From Achatina immaculata (lineage: Eukaryota > Mollusca > Gastropoda > Stylommatophora > Achatinidae): 64,000 nucleotides of DNA. The position numbers and the translations under genes are program-made. The notes under the pieces were generated by a model. That model was not told the origin of the DNA, searched no databases, and saw only the letters and a program-made list of their open reading frames with translations. The DNA is taken from contig CM019692.1 of the NCBI GenBank assembly GCA_009760885.1, positions 46,189,430-46,253,429 on the forward strand, given 5' to 3'. Below are positions 21,832 through 32,480 of the stretch, in pieces (positions within the stretch are counted from its first letter, which is position 1; the number at the start of each line of letters is the position of its first letter).

Positions 21832-22107
21832 AGCGGTTCTTACCCGTTTTTGTTGCACCATGGACCCCCTTCTTTTCGGCCTCAGCACAAATGTGAACCC
21901 CCCCCCCCCTCAATTCTTGTCTGAGAATAGACCTGGGCCGCTCATTAAACGTAAAGTAATGAATATAACCCACATGATGGTAAGATTTCTTCTAAATCAA
22001 GTTAATCCATTTGCTGGTGGTTAGACCCTCTCCCCCCCCCCCCCAAACCCCACAATAATCTTTTCGTATACCTCCAGGGATGCACGGACCCCCATTTAAG
22101 AATCAGG
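21832..22107. mobile_element. hAT-type MITE (276 bp)
   Basis: Left end 'agcggttcttacccg' with 'ccatggacccc' inside; right end 'cacggacccccatttaagaa' then tcagg, i.e. inverted GGGTCC and TTCTTAA blocks. Candidate 8-bp target duplication ttgaagcc (21824-21831) and ttcaagca (22108-22115), six of eight equal. No transposase; interior has C-runs at 21899-21910 and 22031-22043. Confidence 0.55.
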
Positions 22108-22402
22108 TTCAAGCAGTCGACATCAGTCATAACTCAGTCAGTGTTTCACATTTTACCCCCGCAGTTTGACTGATTGAGATCAAATAGTTCCGCGGATCCT
22201 TTCATAACCTTGTGACCTTTCATAACCCGCTGTGGTGTGAGAGTGTACCTTTTAGGGGTTTCAAGCTTAATACGGCAAAGCGCATGTACTTGCCCTGCAT
22301 ATTTTTGCGGGACAGATAAGAGCTTCTAAAGGACAGTCGCGGGGGCCTTATATGGGCCCGTCCAGAATGTCGGGAAGCAGGACTAGAAGACGTATGTTTT
22401 TA
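22108..22402. other. Unassigned spacer
   Basis: Unique sequence between the MITE and the 20-bp array, with no coding or repeat signal recognised. Confidence 0.4.
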
Positions 22403-23052
22403 TATGGTAACCGGGTAGGAAATATGGTAACCAGGTAGGAAATATGGTAACCAGGTAGGAAATATGGTAACCAGGTAGGAAATATGGTAATCAGTTAGAA
22501 ATATGGTGACCAGGTAGGAAATATGGTAATCAGTTAGAAATATGGTGACCAGGTAGAAAATATGGTAATCAGTTAGAAATATGGTAATCAGGTAGGAAAT
22601 ATGGTGACCAGGTAGGAAATATGGTAATCAGTTAGAAATATGGTAATCAGGTAGGAAATATGGTGACCAGGTAGGAAATATGGTAACCAGGTAGGAAATA
22701 TGGTAATCAGTTAGAAATATGGTGACCAGGTAGGAAATATGGTAATCAGTTAGAAATATGGTAACCAGGTAGGAAATATGGTAATCAGTTAGAAATATGG
22801 TAATCAGGTAGGAAATATGGTGACCAGGTAGGAAATATGGTAACCAGGTAGGAAATATGGTAATCAGTTAGAAATATGGTGACCAGGTAGGAAATATGGT
22901 AATCAGGTAGGAAATATGGTGACCAGGTAGGAAATATGATAACCGGGTAGGAAATATGGTAACCAGGTAGGAAATATGGTAACCAGGTAGGAAATATGGT
23001 AACCGGGTAGGAAATATGGTAACCAGGTAGGAAATATGGTAACCAGGTAGGG
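22403..23052. repeat. 19-20-bp minisatellite, ~33 units
   Basis: Two unit types: aaatatggtaaccaggtagg (20 bp, with gaccagg and atcagg variants) and 'aaatatggtaatcagttag' (19 bp). They are interspersed in a patchy higher-order pattern. The homogeneous ends (22403-22480 and 22930-23050) are pure 20-mers. A minus frame over the right end is repeat-derived. Confidence 0.95.
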
Positions 23053-24063
23053 TGGGATGGAGGAAAAAATGTTTCTGAGAAAATTTCAGTTGGGAGGGGG
23101 AGGGGGGAACAGGTAGAAAAAAATTTTGAGAAACCTTGAAGCAGGAGGTTACTGAGGCCATCACTGGAGTAAGAGTCTTGAGTATTTCTGTTTGTCTCCA
23201 GTTTATTTCTCTGCGCTGTCTTGTGTGTGTAAATGTTTATTGTGATTAGTAGCTGCCTCAGCTGGCTTTGATCTGTGTCATTTTACTGGGTAAATGCTAA
23301 ACCAGTTAATTCTGGAACACGTTTGTTATGCTGTATTGAAGTTTCCCCAAACCTTGCAAGGGTTCCCTCCCGCCCAGTTGCAACTCATGCAGCATTCCCA
23401 GCGCTCTCGTAAACTTTTTACTCTTTCGGATCGTTTTGATATGCTTGAGTGTGTGTGTGTCTCTGTCTCGCCCCCCCCCCCCCCCGCCCCCTTCAACCCC
23501 CGGTGCCTCATTTCTTCCCCCCCCACCCCAACCGACTCCAGAACCCCAGCACTTCCCATTTTGAAAACCACTGATCTTGTAGCTGTGAACTTGATGTTTT
23601 TGTTTGTTTGCTTGTTTGTTTTGGAGCGCTTGCTTTCACGGCATCGGAATTGGGCGTGGAGTCAACTAAGGCTGGTCTGCACCTTAATTGGGTGGGCAGC
23701 TCCATCCAAGACGTAGCAAGCTCCACCTTAACGAGAGACACGGCAGTGCCCATCTCGTTTTTCAGCGCGACAGGGCAACAGGATCAATTTTTTTTAAAAA
23801 TTCATGTTAATTCTACCTTTTCTTATTTTAGAACACAATAAATAGACTTTGTTCTGTCTGCTAAACAAGATTCTTTTGTTGTTCCCTCCAAACTGGCTAA
23901 GCGGAGTGAAATAGGTCGAATAAACCTGATTCCCATTGTCAGACGTTGTCAACGATACAGTGGTCGCTAAACCGCGTTAAGAGATCTTCTTCTTCATGTC
24001 ATAGAAGTTTCTGTGTGTTTGTTTTCTTAATTCGGAGTTTTATTATTATTATTATTTCATCTC
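23053..24063. other. Unassigned; probable hAT end at 23545-23571
   Basis: 'cattttgaaaaccactg' ending at 23571 is the inverted form of a CAGTGGTTTTCAAAATG hAT terminus; its partner end was not found. C-runs at 23471-23485 and 23517-23526. Open frames at 23294-23753 on both strands lack domains and are enriched in the C/G runs. Confidence 0.4.
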
Positions 24064-24258
24064 TTGTCTGCTAACTTGTCTGCTTACTTGTCTATTAACT
24101 TGTCTGCTAACTTGTCTGCTTACTTGTCTATTAACTTGTCTGCTAACTTGTCTGCTAACTTGTCTGCTTACTTGTCTATTAACTTGTCTGCTAACTTGTC
24201 TGCTAACTTGTCTGCGTACTTGTCTATTAACTTGTCTGCTAACTTGTCTGCTAACTTG
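24064..24258. repeat. 12-bp minisatellite, ~16 units
   Basis: Unit 'ctaacttgtctg' with 'cttacttgtcta' and 'ttaacttgtctg' variants arranged in a 36-48-bp supercycle. As 12 is a multiple of 3, it creates a long SANL/SAYL/SINL peptide frame that runs into the next repeat; not a gene. Confidence 0.95.
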
Positions 24259-24279
24259 ATGCTCCGCCCAACTTCTGCC

Positions 24280-24782
24280 ACGCTGAAGAAGAGACTAGGG
24301 ACGAAGACACTGTCCCATTTGACAGTCAGGGGACCCACTGCTGACATGTCCACGGTCAGGACTGGCGAAACTGCAGCCAGTCAAGACCCTGGCCCAGATT
24401 TCTGTTGGTGATCTTAGTTACAGGTCTAGACTGACTAACGGAACAAGGATCGCCGTAGTCCGCACCGAGTGGAGTCTGTTAAAGATGTATAGTGCACCTC
24501 TTGTGTGTTGGTCTGCTTTGGGACTGAAAAATTAAAGAGTTGTCATAACCCGCTCTCAATTCGATACGATGCTGTCCCTCAACACCTTCACTGCATTGTC
24601 TGCAAAGAACATCAGCTCACAGTTCTAGAGATACTGAAGAAGAAGAAGAAGAAGAAGAAGAAGAAGAAGAAAAAGAAGAGAAGAAGAAAAAGAAGAAGAA
24701 GAAAAAGAAGAAGGAGAAGAAGAAGAAGAAAAAGAAGAAGAAGAAGAAGAAGAAGAAAAAGAAGAAGAAGAAGAAGAAGGTA
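24280..24782 (+). mobile_element. GAA-tailed retroposon (copy 3)
   Basis: Blocks 'gacactgtcccatttgacag', 'ggtcaggactggcgaaactg', 'aagaccctggcccag', 'attcgatacgatgctgtccc', 'cagttctagagatactgaag' and a (GAA)n tail (24636-24779) with internal AAAAAG variants. It matches copies 1 and 2 over ~320 bp. The K/R-rich frame across the tail is an artefact. Confidence 0.8.
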
Positions 24783-25369
24783 CACATAGCCCAGTGATCA
24801 TGTTGACCGCCAATTGCCGTTAAATTACCGATTAAAGAAGAGAATAAAGGAAACTTTTGGAGGTCGTCGATTACCGTCCCCGGTTTATATTATATAAAAA
24901 AAAAGAACTAGTAAAAAGCAGTCTTTGAAAGCGGCTGTGGAGATAATCAGACCAACAGACTGGTGATGCTTAATTTGCATGGATGAGAATCAGCGTTTTG
25001 ACTTCGGTTCACCTTGTGAGCATTTTGTGAAGATCAAATCTTGCCTCAAATAAGGTAAGAATAAAAGCATGCACGAACATTTTACTTTCCGCTGATGTTT
25101 GTAAAGTATGTTCAGTTTTACATTACAAAAAAAAAGTATAATGTACCGAATGATAAACTGACAAACCCGGTTATTTCAGAGAGTAATTCATGCAAAGGGA
25201 AAGACACTGGTACACTTGTACCGGTTGTAGAAAATCACAGGCGGTTACTGACAGTCTATTGCGTGGAAGAATATTTCAAGGAGCATTTTAGCGCGTTTCA
25301 TAAACTACAACCACAGCATTTTATACATTAACCAACGGTGGATCTTAACATCTGCTTCTCTTTCCACAG
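24783..25369. other. Candidate intron sequence upstream of the exon-like segment
   Basis: Low-complexity and AT-rich, with no repeat shared elsewhere. It ends in a strong polypyrimidine tract and CAG at 25355-25369, the putative 3' splice site. Confidence 0.35.
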
Positions 25370-25429
25370 ACATTCTACAACGAGGGTGGGAGCGAGCTGT
25401 TCTGTGACAAAGACTGCAGCGTTCAGCAA
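25370..25429 (+). CDS. Candidate internal exon, host gene unidentified
   Basis: A 60-bp GC-richer segment sits between a near-ideal acceptor (tgcttctctttccacag, ending 25369) and donor (gtaagtga from 25430). In phase 0 it gives exactly 20 codons, TFYNEGGSELFCDKDCSVQQ, with no stop. A second phase is also open and the third is closed. The LFCDKDC core recalls Cys-rich zinc-binding folds (LIM or FCS/MYM-like), but this is too short to assign. Neighbouring exons were not found nearby. It is the best host-gene signal in the window. Confidence 0.4.
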
Positions 25430-25485
25430 GTAAGTGATTCATTGCATGCAAATATTCTGTGGATGAGCGTAAGAGCATCGCAAGT

Positions 25486-25703
25486 CATGTTCCCTCTAAG
25501 CTGTTGCTAGCGTGCTCTGTCTCACAAATTTTGTAGCGCACATATTTTTGACGCAGCGCACGGGGAACGTGGCTACGAAATTTATTACTGATTTTTAAAA
25601 TGAAAAAAAAAAGAGGTTGCTCACATCTTTAATTATAATAACTCTCTTTACTAACGAAAGAGAAGTTTTGTTCACAAAATTTCGCAGTTTAGAGGGAACT
25701 ATA
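25486..25703. mobile_element. MITE with GTTCCCTCTAA-type ends (~218 bp)
   Basis: Left end 'catgttccctctaagctg'; right end 'cagtttagagggaactata', inverted, sharing 15 positions (GTTCCCTCTAARCTG). The same terminus starts the element at 57482. No transposase and no clear target duplication. It lies 56 bp downstream of the candidate exon, inside the presumed intron. Confidence 0.6.
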
Positions 25704-26394
25704 ACCACAGGGTCGTCGCTTGGCGTGGCGGGGGGGGGGGGGGGGGGGGGCGGGGGAGGTGGAGAATTAGAATCCGGAGCAAAAGTAGACTGTAGTGGGG
25801 AGGCGGGGTAGGCTATCCATTGATTACAAGAGTGTCCATTTGTTCGTATGTCTATATGTTTCGTATGGTTGTACAAAGTAAAAGAACTTTCACCAGCAAC
25901 AGTCATAATTCATAAATGCACCAGCTTTCTGAATATGAAGGCTACATGCAAGAGCTGCGTGTCTCAAATTGTTATTTTATACATATCTTTACTTGTCACT
26001 CCATGTATGCTTTCATGTGTATTCCTTGCTCGTCTCCTGCACATGTAGAACACAAACGGCAGCGAACACATCCATACACCACGAACATCAATACTTGTTA
26101 TAACATATATAAAGTATACACACATGTGCATGTAAATGAATTTGTTACATCTGCTAATGATACAACCGGTTGATATTTGCAAAGCTCTTGAGCAACGCTG
26201 GAACGGCTTATAGTACTCTCAGAACAGAACAAAAGGTAAGTTGTGATTTTGACTTCCCTGCTTTTGGAACATTCTGGGTTAAGTTCTTGGAGCTTCATTC
26301 CAGTCTTCCCCTCCAGCCCGAGGCAAAGTGACTTTAGCTTCTTGTTAGCGTTTTCCCCGAGCAGTTGGAAATACCACGACAGAATCATCTGGGG
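25704..26394. other. Unassigned; contains a 68-bp dispersed repeat
   Basis: 25730-25750 is a 21-base G-run. 26096-26163 is shared with 34663-34728 and listed separately. Frames on both strands have no domain. Confidence 0.4.
26096..26163 (+). repeat. 68-bp dispersed repeat (copy 1)
   Basis: 'ttataacatatataaagtat', 'gtgcatg', 'aaatgaatttgttacatctg' then ctaatgatac recur at 34663-34728 with about three differences. Flanks do not match, so it is a short dispersed element or a fragment of one. Confidence 0.7.
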
Positions 26395-26981
26395 CAGTGG
26401 TTCTCATTTTGTGGTCCGCGGACCCCCGGGCCAGCCTGCCTTAGGGGTCCGTGGCAAAAACTCAAGATCCTGTTTTTTTTTTTTTTGTTCATGGAGAAAT
26501 GTTTAACAAACGATGTTTCGGCGAGCCCGGGGGGGGGGGGGGGTGTGTGTGTGTGTGGGTGGGGTAGAACTTTTTTTATAAGTTGAAAAATAAGAAATAT
26601 TGAACCGTATGCGAAAGCGACTGTTCGGAATAAAACCAGGCAAGACTCCTCTCACCATATTTACGTTGGTTAGTTGTCACACATTTCATATTCCGTTTAT
26701 AGATTAGAACAAGAAGAAACGTTAATTGCTGTCTATCTTTTTTTTTTAAAAATTACATTAATGTCATTCTGAAAATTCATCAAGTTTGTACTGTGTTTTT
26801 AGTGTAGTCTAGCGCTTACCCAGTAAAGGTTACCCACTTTTTCTGGAAAAAGAAATCTTTCGCATTTAAAGCACTTAGCTAGCATACAGATTTCTAAAGA
26901 GTTTTCTAAAGAATGGGGGCCCGTGGCCTGGATTGTGAAACAGCAGGGGGTCCGCGGACTTGTGTTAAAAGGAAACAACTG
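26395..26981. mobile_element. hAT-type MITE (587 bp)
   Basis: Left end 'cagtggttctcattttgtgg' then tccgcggacccc; right end 'ggggtccgcggacttgtg' ... 'ggaaacaactg'. The ends are inverted copies and include a perfect GGTCCGCGGAC block. Flanked by atctgggg (26387-26394) and atgtaggg (26982-26989), six of eight equal, consistent with an old hAT 8-bp duplication. A G-run/GT repeat lies inside (26529-26556). No transposase frame. Confidence 0.75.
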
Positions 26982-27485
26982 ATGTAGGGCATAGATGTGA
27001 TGTCATATTTATTTATAGCTGAGATGTGATGTCGCATTTATAGGAGAGATGTGCTGACAAACATATTTATGGCAGAGGCGTGATGACACACTTATTCTTA
27101 GCACAGAGGCGATGACATATTTGTTTACTGCACTGTGTATAATGAATACTTAATTGTAGCGAGGTCACGATGGCATACTTATTTAAAGTTGAGATGTCAC
27201 GGCATACTTATTTACAGCGGAGATGTCACGGCATAGTTATTTATAGCGGAGATGTCACGACATACTTATTTATAGCTGGGATGTCACTGGATACTTATGT
27301 ATAGCAGAGATGTCACGTCATACTTATTTATAGCGGAGATGTCACTGGATACTTATTTATAGCAGAGATGTCACGGCATACTTATTCATAGAAGAGATGT
27401 CACGACATACTTATTCATAGAAGAGATGTCACGACATACTTATTTATAACAAAGATGTCATGACTTATTTATAGCAAAGATAATC
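26982..27485. repeat. ~29-30-bp minisatellite, ~16 units
   Basis: Unit 'gagatgtcacggcatactta' plus tttatagca. The first units next to the MITE (26990-27130) are diverged (gatgtgatgtcatattta), the centre is uniform, and the right end decays near 27480. The array begins at the MITE's right edge. Confidence 0.9.
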
Positions 27486-28920
27486 TGTGACAGCAACATG
27501 ATGAGATATTTATTTATATTTATGTTATTTCTAACAACGAGCTTAAGCATTCTGGCAACAAGATAACTCTTTTTACTTGCGTTGTTTTTTTTTTGGTATC
27601 GTTTCTTTTTTTTTCCTGTATGCACTTTTTGCCCACGGTGTAACGTAAGCGCCTCTCTTTATCTCTGTTCAGTTCATTCGCTATGCATTTCTGCGGTTTA
27701 GTTCTTAGGAAATGTTGTATTTATGTGCAGAGCTCTCATATCTCGACTACAAATATCTTTGCTATCGCAGTTTAAGGTCCTACGTTTTCTTTTTCTGCCA
27801 GTTGGTTGTTGGCCTTGCTGAATATCTGCTAAGAGTTCATTTTCCGTTTCCCTGGCTAGAGACAAGAGAAAGGAATGCTCCAGCAGAACGCTTATGAATT
27901 CCATGACTTTTGAAGGTTTTGTATGCTCAAGTTACAATCTGTCTCTACTCATTTCTGTTCCTGGTGTTCTCTCTTCACTTACTTCCTGCATGCTACTACA
28001 GGCGACACCCCCCCCCCCCCCCAACCCCACAACCGACTGTCGTGAAATCCGATGTGGATCTACATTTCTGCGATGCCCGTTGAAAGTGCTTGTGACCTGT
28101 GGTGGCTCTTAGAAGTCTGACTGAGTGTGGTGCGCATAGAAACGCATCAAAGTGTCAAATGAGCAAGAGTATCGTCATTGGTTTCAAGATGGAGGTCGGT
28201 TCTGTGTGCCGAGCTAATGGGCTTAGCGCTATCGCACCACTGTGAGCTGTGATATTCGCACAGACAGGACTAATGACTTTTCCTTATGTCTGCTCAGCCA
28301 TTGATGAAATATGATGGTCTTTGTGTGTTCTGGTTCGGCTTGGCGCCTTAGCTACGGAGTTCGTGCCGAGAGCGACGCAGACTAGTTTCGCATTTGGATT
28401 TTGTAGTTTCAAAAGTGGGGCCCTCATTGAGTGGCTCATCATCAAGAACTGATAGGAGGAACCGTTGATGAACATCGTGTGCGATACTCACTGGCGCAGG
28501 TGGTGGAGCGATTATGGGAGTATCTCGTATGCGATGACACAGAGAACCTAATACTGAACTGAAATGAACTCTTTAGTTGTTTTAAATTCTGTAAGGTATT
28601 CTTTCACATTGCCTCTTCATTTCTGCCCTGATCCTACTTCCCCCACCTCCCAACTTTACTTCCGTTTTTATTTTATTAAGAAGTAATTTTGTTCTATTTA
28701 TTGCATTAAAGACTGCATTTCGTCTGAATATACCATAATGAAAATATGTTTTGTTTATGTGATCAAGTGACGATTATCAGTTCTAGCTCGGGACGAGCGC
28801 ATTGCGTAGTCATTACATTTTATTGTAATAAGAGTTCCCTTGAAATGAAGGTTAGAAATGTAAATTACACAAAACTTCTGTTTAGCATCGGAAAAAACTG
28901 ACACCTCAATTTTTCGTTAT
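27486..28920. other. Unassigned sequence
   Basis: AT-rich with a C-run at 28009-28022. GC-richer around 28190-28540 with no stable frame. No splice-bounded exon is convincing and no dispersed repeat is recognised. Confidence 0.4.
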
Positions 28921-29690
28921 AATCGCCTTGCTTTGCTATGTCTCTTCGCCACATGGGAGCTTTGCTATGTCTCTTCGCCACATGGAAGCTAGGACCTGAA
29001 TTCAGGTACGAAGAAAAGCCCCTTGTCCAGTCTTCTCAGGCACGAGTGTACCTGAAAGTTGACAGGAGTCAACAGCATTCTGTGTGCTTGCCCAGGACTG
29101 TCGGCGTTTTGAAAGTTTGATATGGTTGTCTTAAAATTCAGAACCAAGTCATACGCATGAGCCTCGGATATGCACTCATTCCCTACACCGCGGAGATTTT
29201 GCGGTGTATGTCCGAGTAGCTCAGGCGTTTGGTGGAGAAGAATCGCATGACAGAACTCACTTCTTCCTTGGAATATGTCTGCAACGTGGTCGCCGTCTTG
29301 ACATGCGCTATTCTCCTCTTACTGCTTAGCAGCAGTGGCGCGGTCTGCTTACTGACGTCACTAACCTTGTTGTTAACATGTGGTACTACTAAGGGATTCG
29401 TATTTTCTAACTCTCATGTCCTTCGCCTTCGTAGGAGTGGCTTATGTGGAAGTCCAGAGTGGCAACAAAAACAAAAGGGAGCTGTCATCATCAGATTTCA
29501 CCATGTTTGAGGATCCACGTCAGACCCTGCCCTCATTTGCCACGATGTTGTAACACAACTGCCTGTTACAAGAAACACCATGAAGATGCGGGTTATGGCC
29601 TGGCCCAGCTATACCTCGGCTGCTCTGGGAGCACACTGTCTTCTGAGCACAGCCCTCTGCTCTGATTTCAGTTATTACATAATTCTCTAA
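28921..29690 (+). other. Coding-like remnant region and small hairpin
   Basis: Begins with a 29-bp tandem duplication (28931-28988, 'ctttgctatgtctcttcgcc'). A hairpin 'tacaccgc..gcggtgta' lies at 29184-29208. 29430-29545 reads AYVEVQSGNKNKREL, SSSDFTMFEDPRQTLP and SFATML; after a frameshift 29550-29665 continues NTTACYKKHHEDAGYGLAQL. The composition looks like decayed protein-coding DNA of a mobile element or processed gene. I cannot name it. Confidence 0.3.
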
Positions 29691-30231
29691 AGGTGGCTTT
29701 CACCAGTGTATGAAATATGCTAATTAATACTAAGTTACACAGGAATGTTCTCTATGAAGGCAGTCCTCCAGTTTTTCTCATAAGACTAAACTGCCATTCC
29801 CCGCTGGTGTATGTTTTCTCGTGAAGTTTCCATTTATGGTCTTAAGATAGTGTAGCTGACGCAACGAGCAGTCTTGTCCTCACAGATTCAACCTTCCTTT
29901 CATCAACCCCCACCATCCCCCCCCCACCCAACCCCTACAATCCCATTTTGCTTTCCCACTTTTTTATTATCTGCGCCACCTGGGAGGCTTTTGTTTAGGC
30001 CATAGGTATCCGATAGGAGCAAGCTGGGACCATCTGTGGCGCAATGCCATGTTTATCATGAAGTACCCTTTGTCATTTTCCATTTACCTCATTTCTCAGC
30101 CGATCTCCTGCTTACCTAAGTCTATCTGGGCACATTATGTGTCCGTCTTTCTTACACGGTGGATACCAAAAAAAAACATAAAAGGTTAAGCGGTTAATTC
30201 CTCATCTATTTTTGTTTCTGTTTTTATCTTT
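29691..30231. other. Unassigned sequence
   Basis: No gene or recognised repeat; a C/A-rich stretch at 29905-29940. Confidence 0.4.
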
Positions 30232-31251
30232 TGTGTTGTTTTTGTATGTGATCCTTGAAAAAAAAGGCTAGTGGAGAAATATTGGACATTTTTTTCCCTT
30301 CATTTAAACGTGTTCATCTTTCTTTCTGTCGTTCTTGTTTCTTCCCGCTCTGCTCGCTCTTCCCACTCTCTTTAATCTGCTCACTCTTCCCACTCCCCTT
30401 ACTCTTCCCACTCTACTCACTCTTCCCACTCTACTTACTCTTCCCATTCTCCTCACTCTTCCCACTCTACTCACTCTTCCCACTCTACTCACTCTTCGCA
30501 CTCTTCCCACTCTGCTCGATCTTCCCACTCTCCTCACTCTTCCCACTCTGCTCACTCTTCCCACTCTGCTCACTCTACTCACTCTTCCCACTCTCCTCAA
30601 TCTGCTCACTCTTCCCACTCTCTTCAATCTGCGCACTCTTCCCACTCCCCTTACTCTTCCCACTCTCCTCAATCTGAGCGCTCTTCCCACTCCCCTTACT
30701 CTTCCCATTCTCGTCACTCTTCCAACTCTACTCACTCTTTCCACTCCCCTTACTTTTTTCACTATCCTCATTCTTCCCACACCCCTTACTCTTCCCACTC
30801 TCCTCACTCTTCCCACTCCCCTTATTCTTTTCAATCCCTCACTTTTCCCACTCTCCTTATTCTTCCCATTCCCCTTACTCTTTTCACTCCCTCACTTTTC
30901 CCACTCTCCTTATTCTTCCCACTCCCCTTACTCTTTTCACTCCCTCACTCTTCCCACTTTTCTTACTCTTTCAACTCCCCTTACTCTTCTCATTCCTTCA
31001 CTCTTCCCACTCCCTCACTCTTCCCACTCCCCTTACTCTTCCCATTCTCCTCACTCCCTCACTCTTCCCACTCCCCTTACTCTTCCCTCTCTAGTCACTC
31101 TTCCCACTCCCCTCATTCTTCCCACTCTCCTCATTCTTCCCACTCTCCCCATTCTTCCCACTCTCCTCATTCGTCTCATTCTCCTTACTCTTTCTGTCTT
31201 GTTTTAAAACTGAACCATGCATCTCCGTCTACTTTCATTAGCTGACGTATC
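30232..31251 (+). repeat. Dispersed repeat with expanded pyrimidine core
   Basis: 5' flank 'gatccttgaaaaaaaaggct' and 'gagaaatattgg', 3' flank 'aaaactgaaccatgcatctc' then cgtctac, correspond to 16549-16718. Between them 30335-31200 is an almost pure pyrimidine tract built from 15-18-bp units such as cactcttcccactctcctca. The 290-codon plus frame and its minus counterpart are repeat-derived. Such a long polypurine-polypyrimidine run could adopt triplex (H-DNA) structure. Confidence 0.75.
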
Positions 31252-31429
31252 CAACTAAAGAAATATCTGAGCTAATCAGACAGTTAATCAGACAGCTAAT
31301 GTCAGCAGTCAGCAAAAGTGTGCCTGACTTTCTGTAAGTATATTTAAAACACATACACAAGGACACACATACACAAGGACACACATACACAATGACACAC
31401 ACATATGTATGTGCTTCACCGGATCAGTA
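31252..31429. other. Spacer with CA-rich repeats
   Basis: 31263-31310 has repeated 'cagacagctaat'-type words and 31346-31402 an 'acacacatacacaagg' repeat. It lies just upstream of the candidate coding segment. Confidence 0.5.
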
Positions 31430-31555
31430 ATGGCCGATTCCTACGCTACCCGGCTTCCCTATAATGAAGGCCCCGCTGCTATCGTCCAACAGTCGACAAG
31501 GATTCTCACAGGTGCTACGGACTACTTGCACTATGCTTTGAGATCCTTCTTCCGG
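31430..31555 (+). CDS. Candidate first coding exon, protein unidentified
   Basis: ATG at 31430 has G at -3 and G at +4. It opens 42 codons (MADSYATRLPYNEGPAAIVQ, then QSTRILTGATDYLHYALRSF, then FR) ending exactly on a codon boundary at a good donor, CGG|gtaagag (31556). Composition and codon usage look more protein-like than the surroundings. No signal peptide, domain or family is recognised. If an acceptor at 31427 (gatcag) were used instead, it would be an internal exon. Confidence 0.3.
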
Positions 31556-32300
31556 GTAAGAGACTGGAACACTTATGAATTTATCAGAAATTGTTAAAAA
31601 ATATTAATAAATAAAAATTTATTTTCAAAGTTCTGAAAAAAATTTTTTTTAATGGATCACTTGAAATCAAACATGTCTTGTCTTTCCTTTGCTTTCATTT
31701 TTTTCGAGTTTATTTTCATTGAAAATAAATAAAATAACAAAATGCAGCAACACTTTTCCGTAATTGATTCAACGTTTTCACTGATATTTTAGTTTCATAA
31801 AGTACGTCGGAGATTTCGTGGGCAAATTAAACGAAAATAGTTATAAAGGACACACAATTATAAATGATTTCATCGGGTCTTTTGTCATTTCATGTTGAAA
31901 AAAAATTTTTTTAAAACTTAACCGCACACAGGAAACAAATTGCGAAATAAAAGGCGAAATTGAAAATGATGACCAAATGAAAATAAAATGGCCAAATGAG
32001 TTTAGAGAAAATTCAGTGTCTTTTAAAATAATAAGAATAGTAATGATAAGAAGAAGAATACATCGACATTTTTTCTTCTCTAGAGAAACCACCGACCTAT
32101 CTTTGTGTGTTGTCAGCCTTTCTGGTGTCCACGGGAGAAGGTAATGAGATGTTCTTGAATGCTGTCATTAAGTTTCCCCGGCAACCTCGTTTGTCTGATG
32201 CTCATTGGATGATTATATCACGTGGTCGCCTACTTTCCTTAGCTCTCGATTGGACGAATTTAAAAAAAAGACATTTGATAAGAAAAAAATGCTCATGAGG
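31556..32300. other. Unassigned, possible intron
   Basis: Very AT-rich with A/T homopolymers. Contains the weak candidate exon 32084-32140. No repeat shared with other parts. Confidence 0.35.
32084..32140 (+). CDS. Weak candidate exon (57 bp)
   Basis: A strong polypyrimidine acceptor (ttttttcttctctag, ending 32083) and an acceptable donor (gtaatgag from 32141) enclose 57 bp, open in phase 0 (RNHRPIFVCCQPFWCPREK) and in one other phase. The phase would match the candidate exon at 31430-31555. The peptide is unconvincing and no family is recognised, so this may be a chance splice pair. Confidence 0.15.
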
Positions 32301-32302
32301 GG

Positions 32303-32333
<31 letters not shown>

Positions 32334-32337
32334 GAGG
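32301..32337. repeat. (GA)n microsatellite
   Basis: GA run with one GGG interruption. No LINE-D or other 3' end adjoins it. Confidence 0.95.
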
Positions 32338-32480
32338 TGACTTTCAAGAAAACGTGAATTTCAAAAGGTCGAAATAAAAATTTGATATATAAAGAGATAT
32401 TTAACGGATTTGTATTGACTATATGCTTAGTTCTATGTCATAGGAAATTTGCTCTCTTATAATGGCTATTATTCTTTCCT

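Noticed and set aside
24505..24789. Lysine/arginine-rich protein-like frame
   Set aside because: Covers the (GAA)n tail of a retroposon.
30335..31207. 290-codon open frame (LTLPTLL-type peptide) and its minus-strand counterpart
   Set aside because: Produced by a pyrimidine-rich tandem tract; no start context, domain or splice structure.
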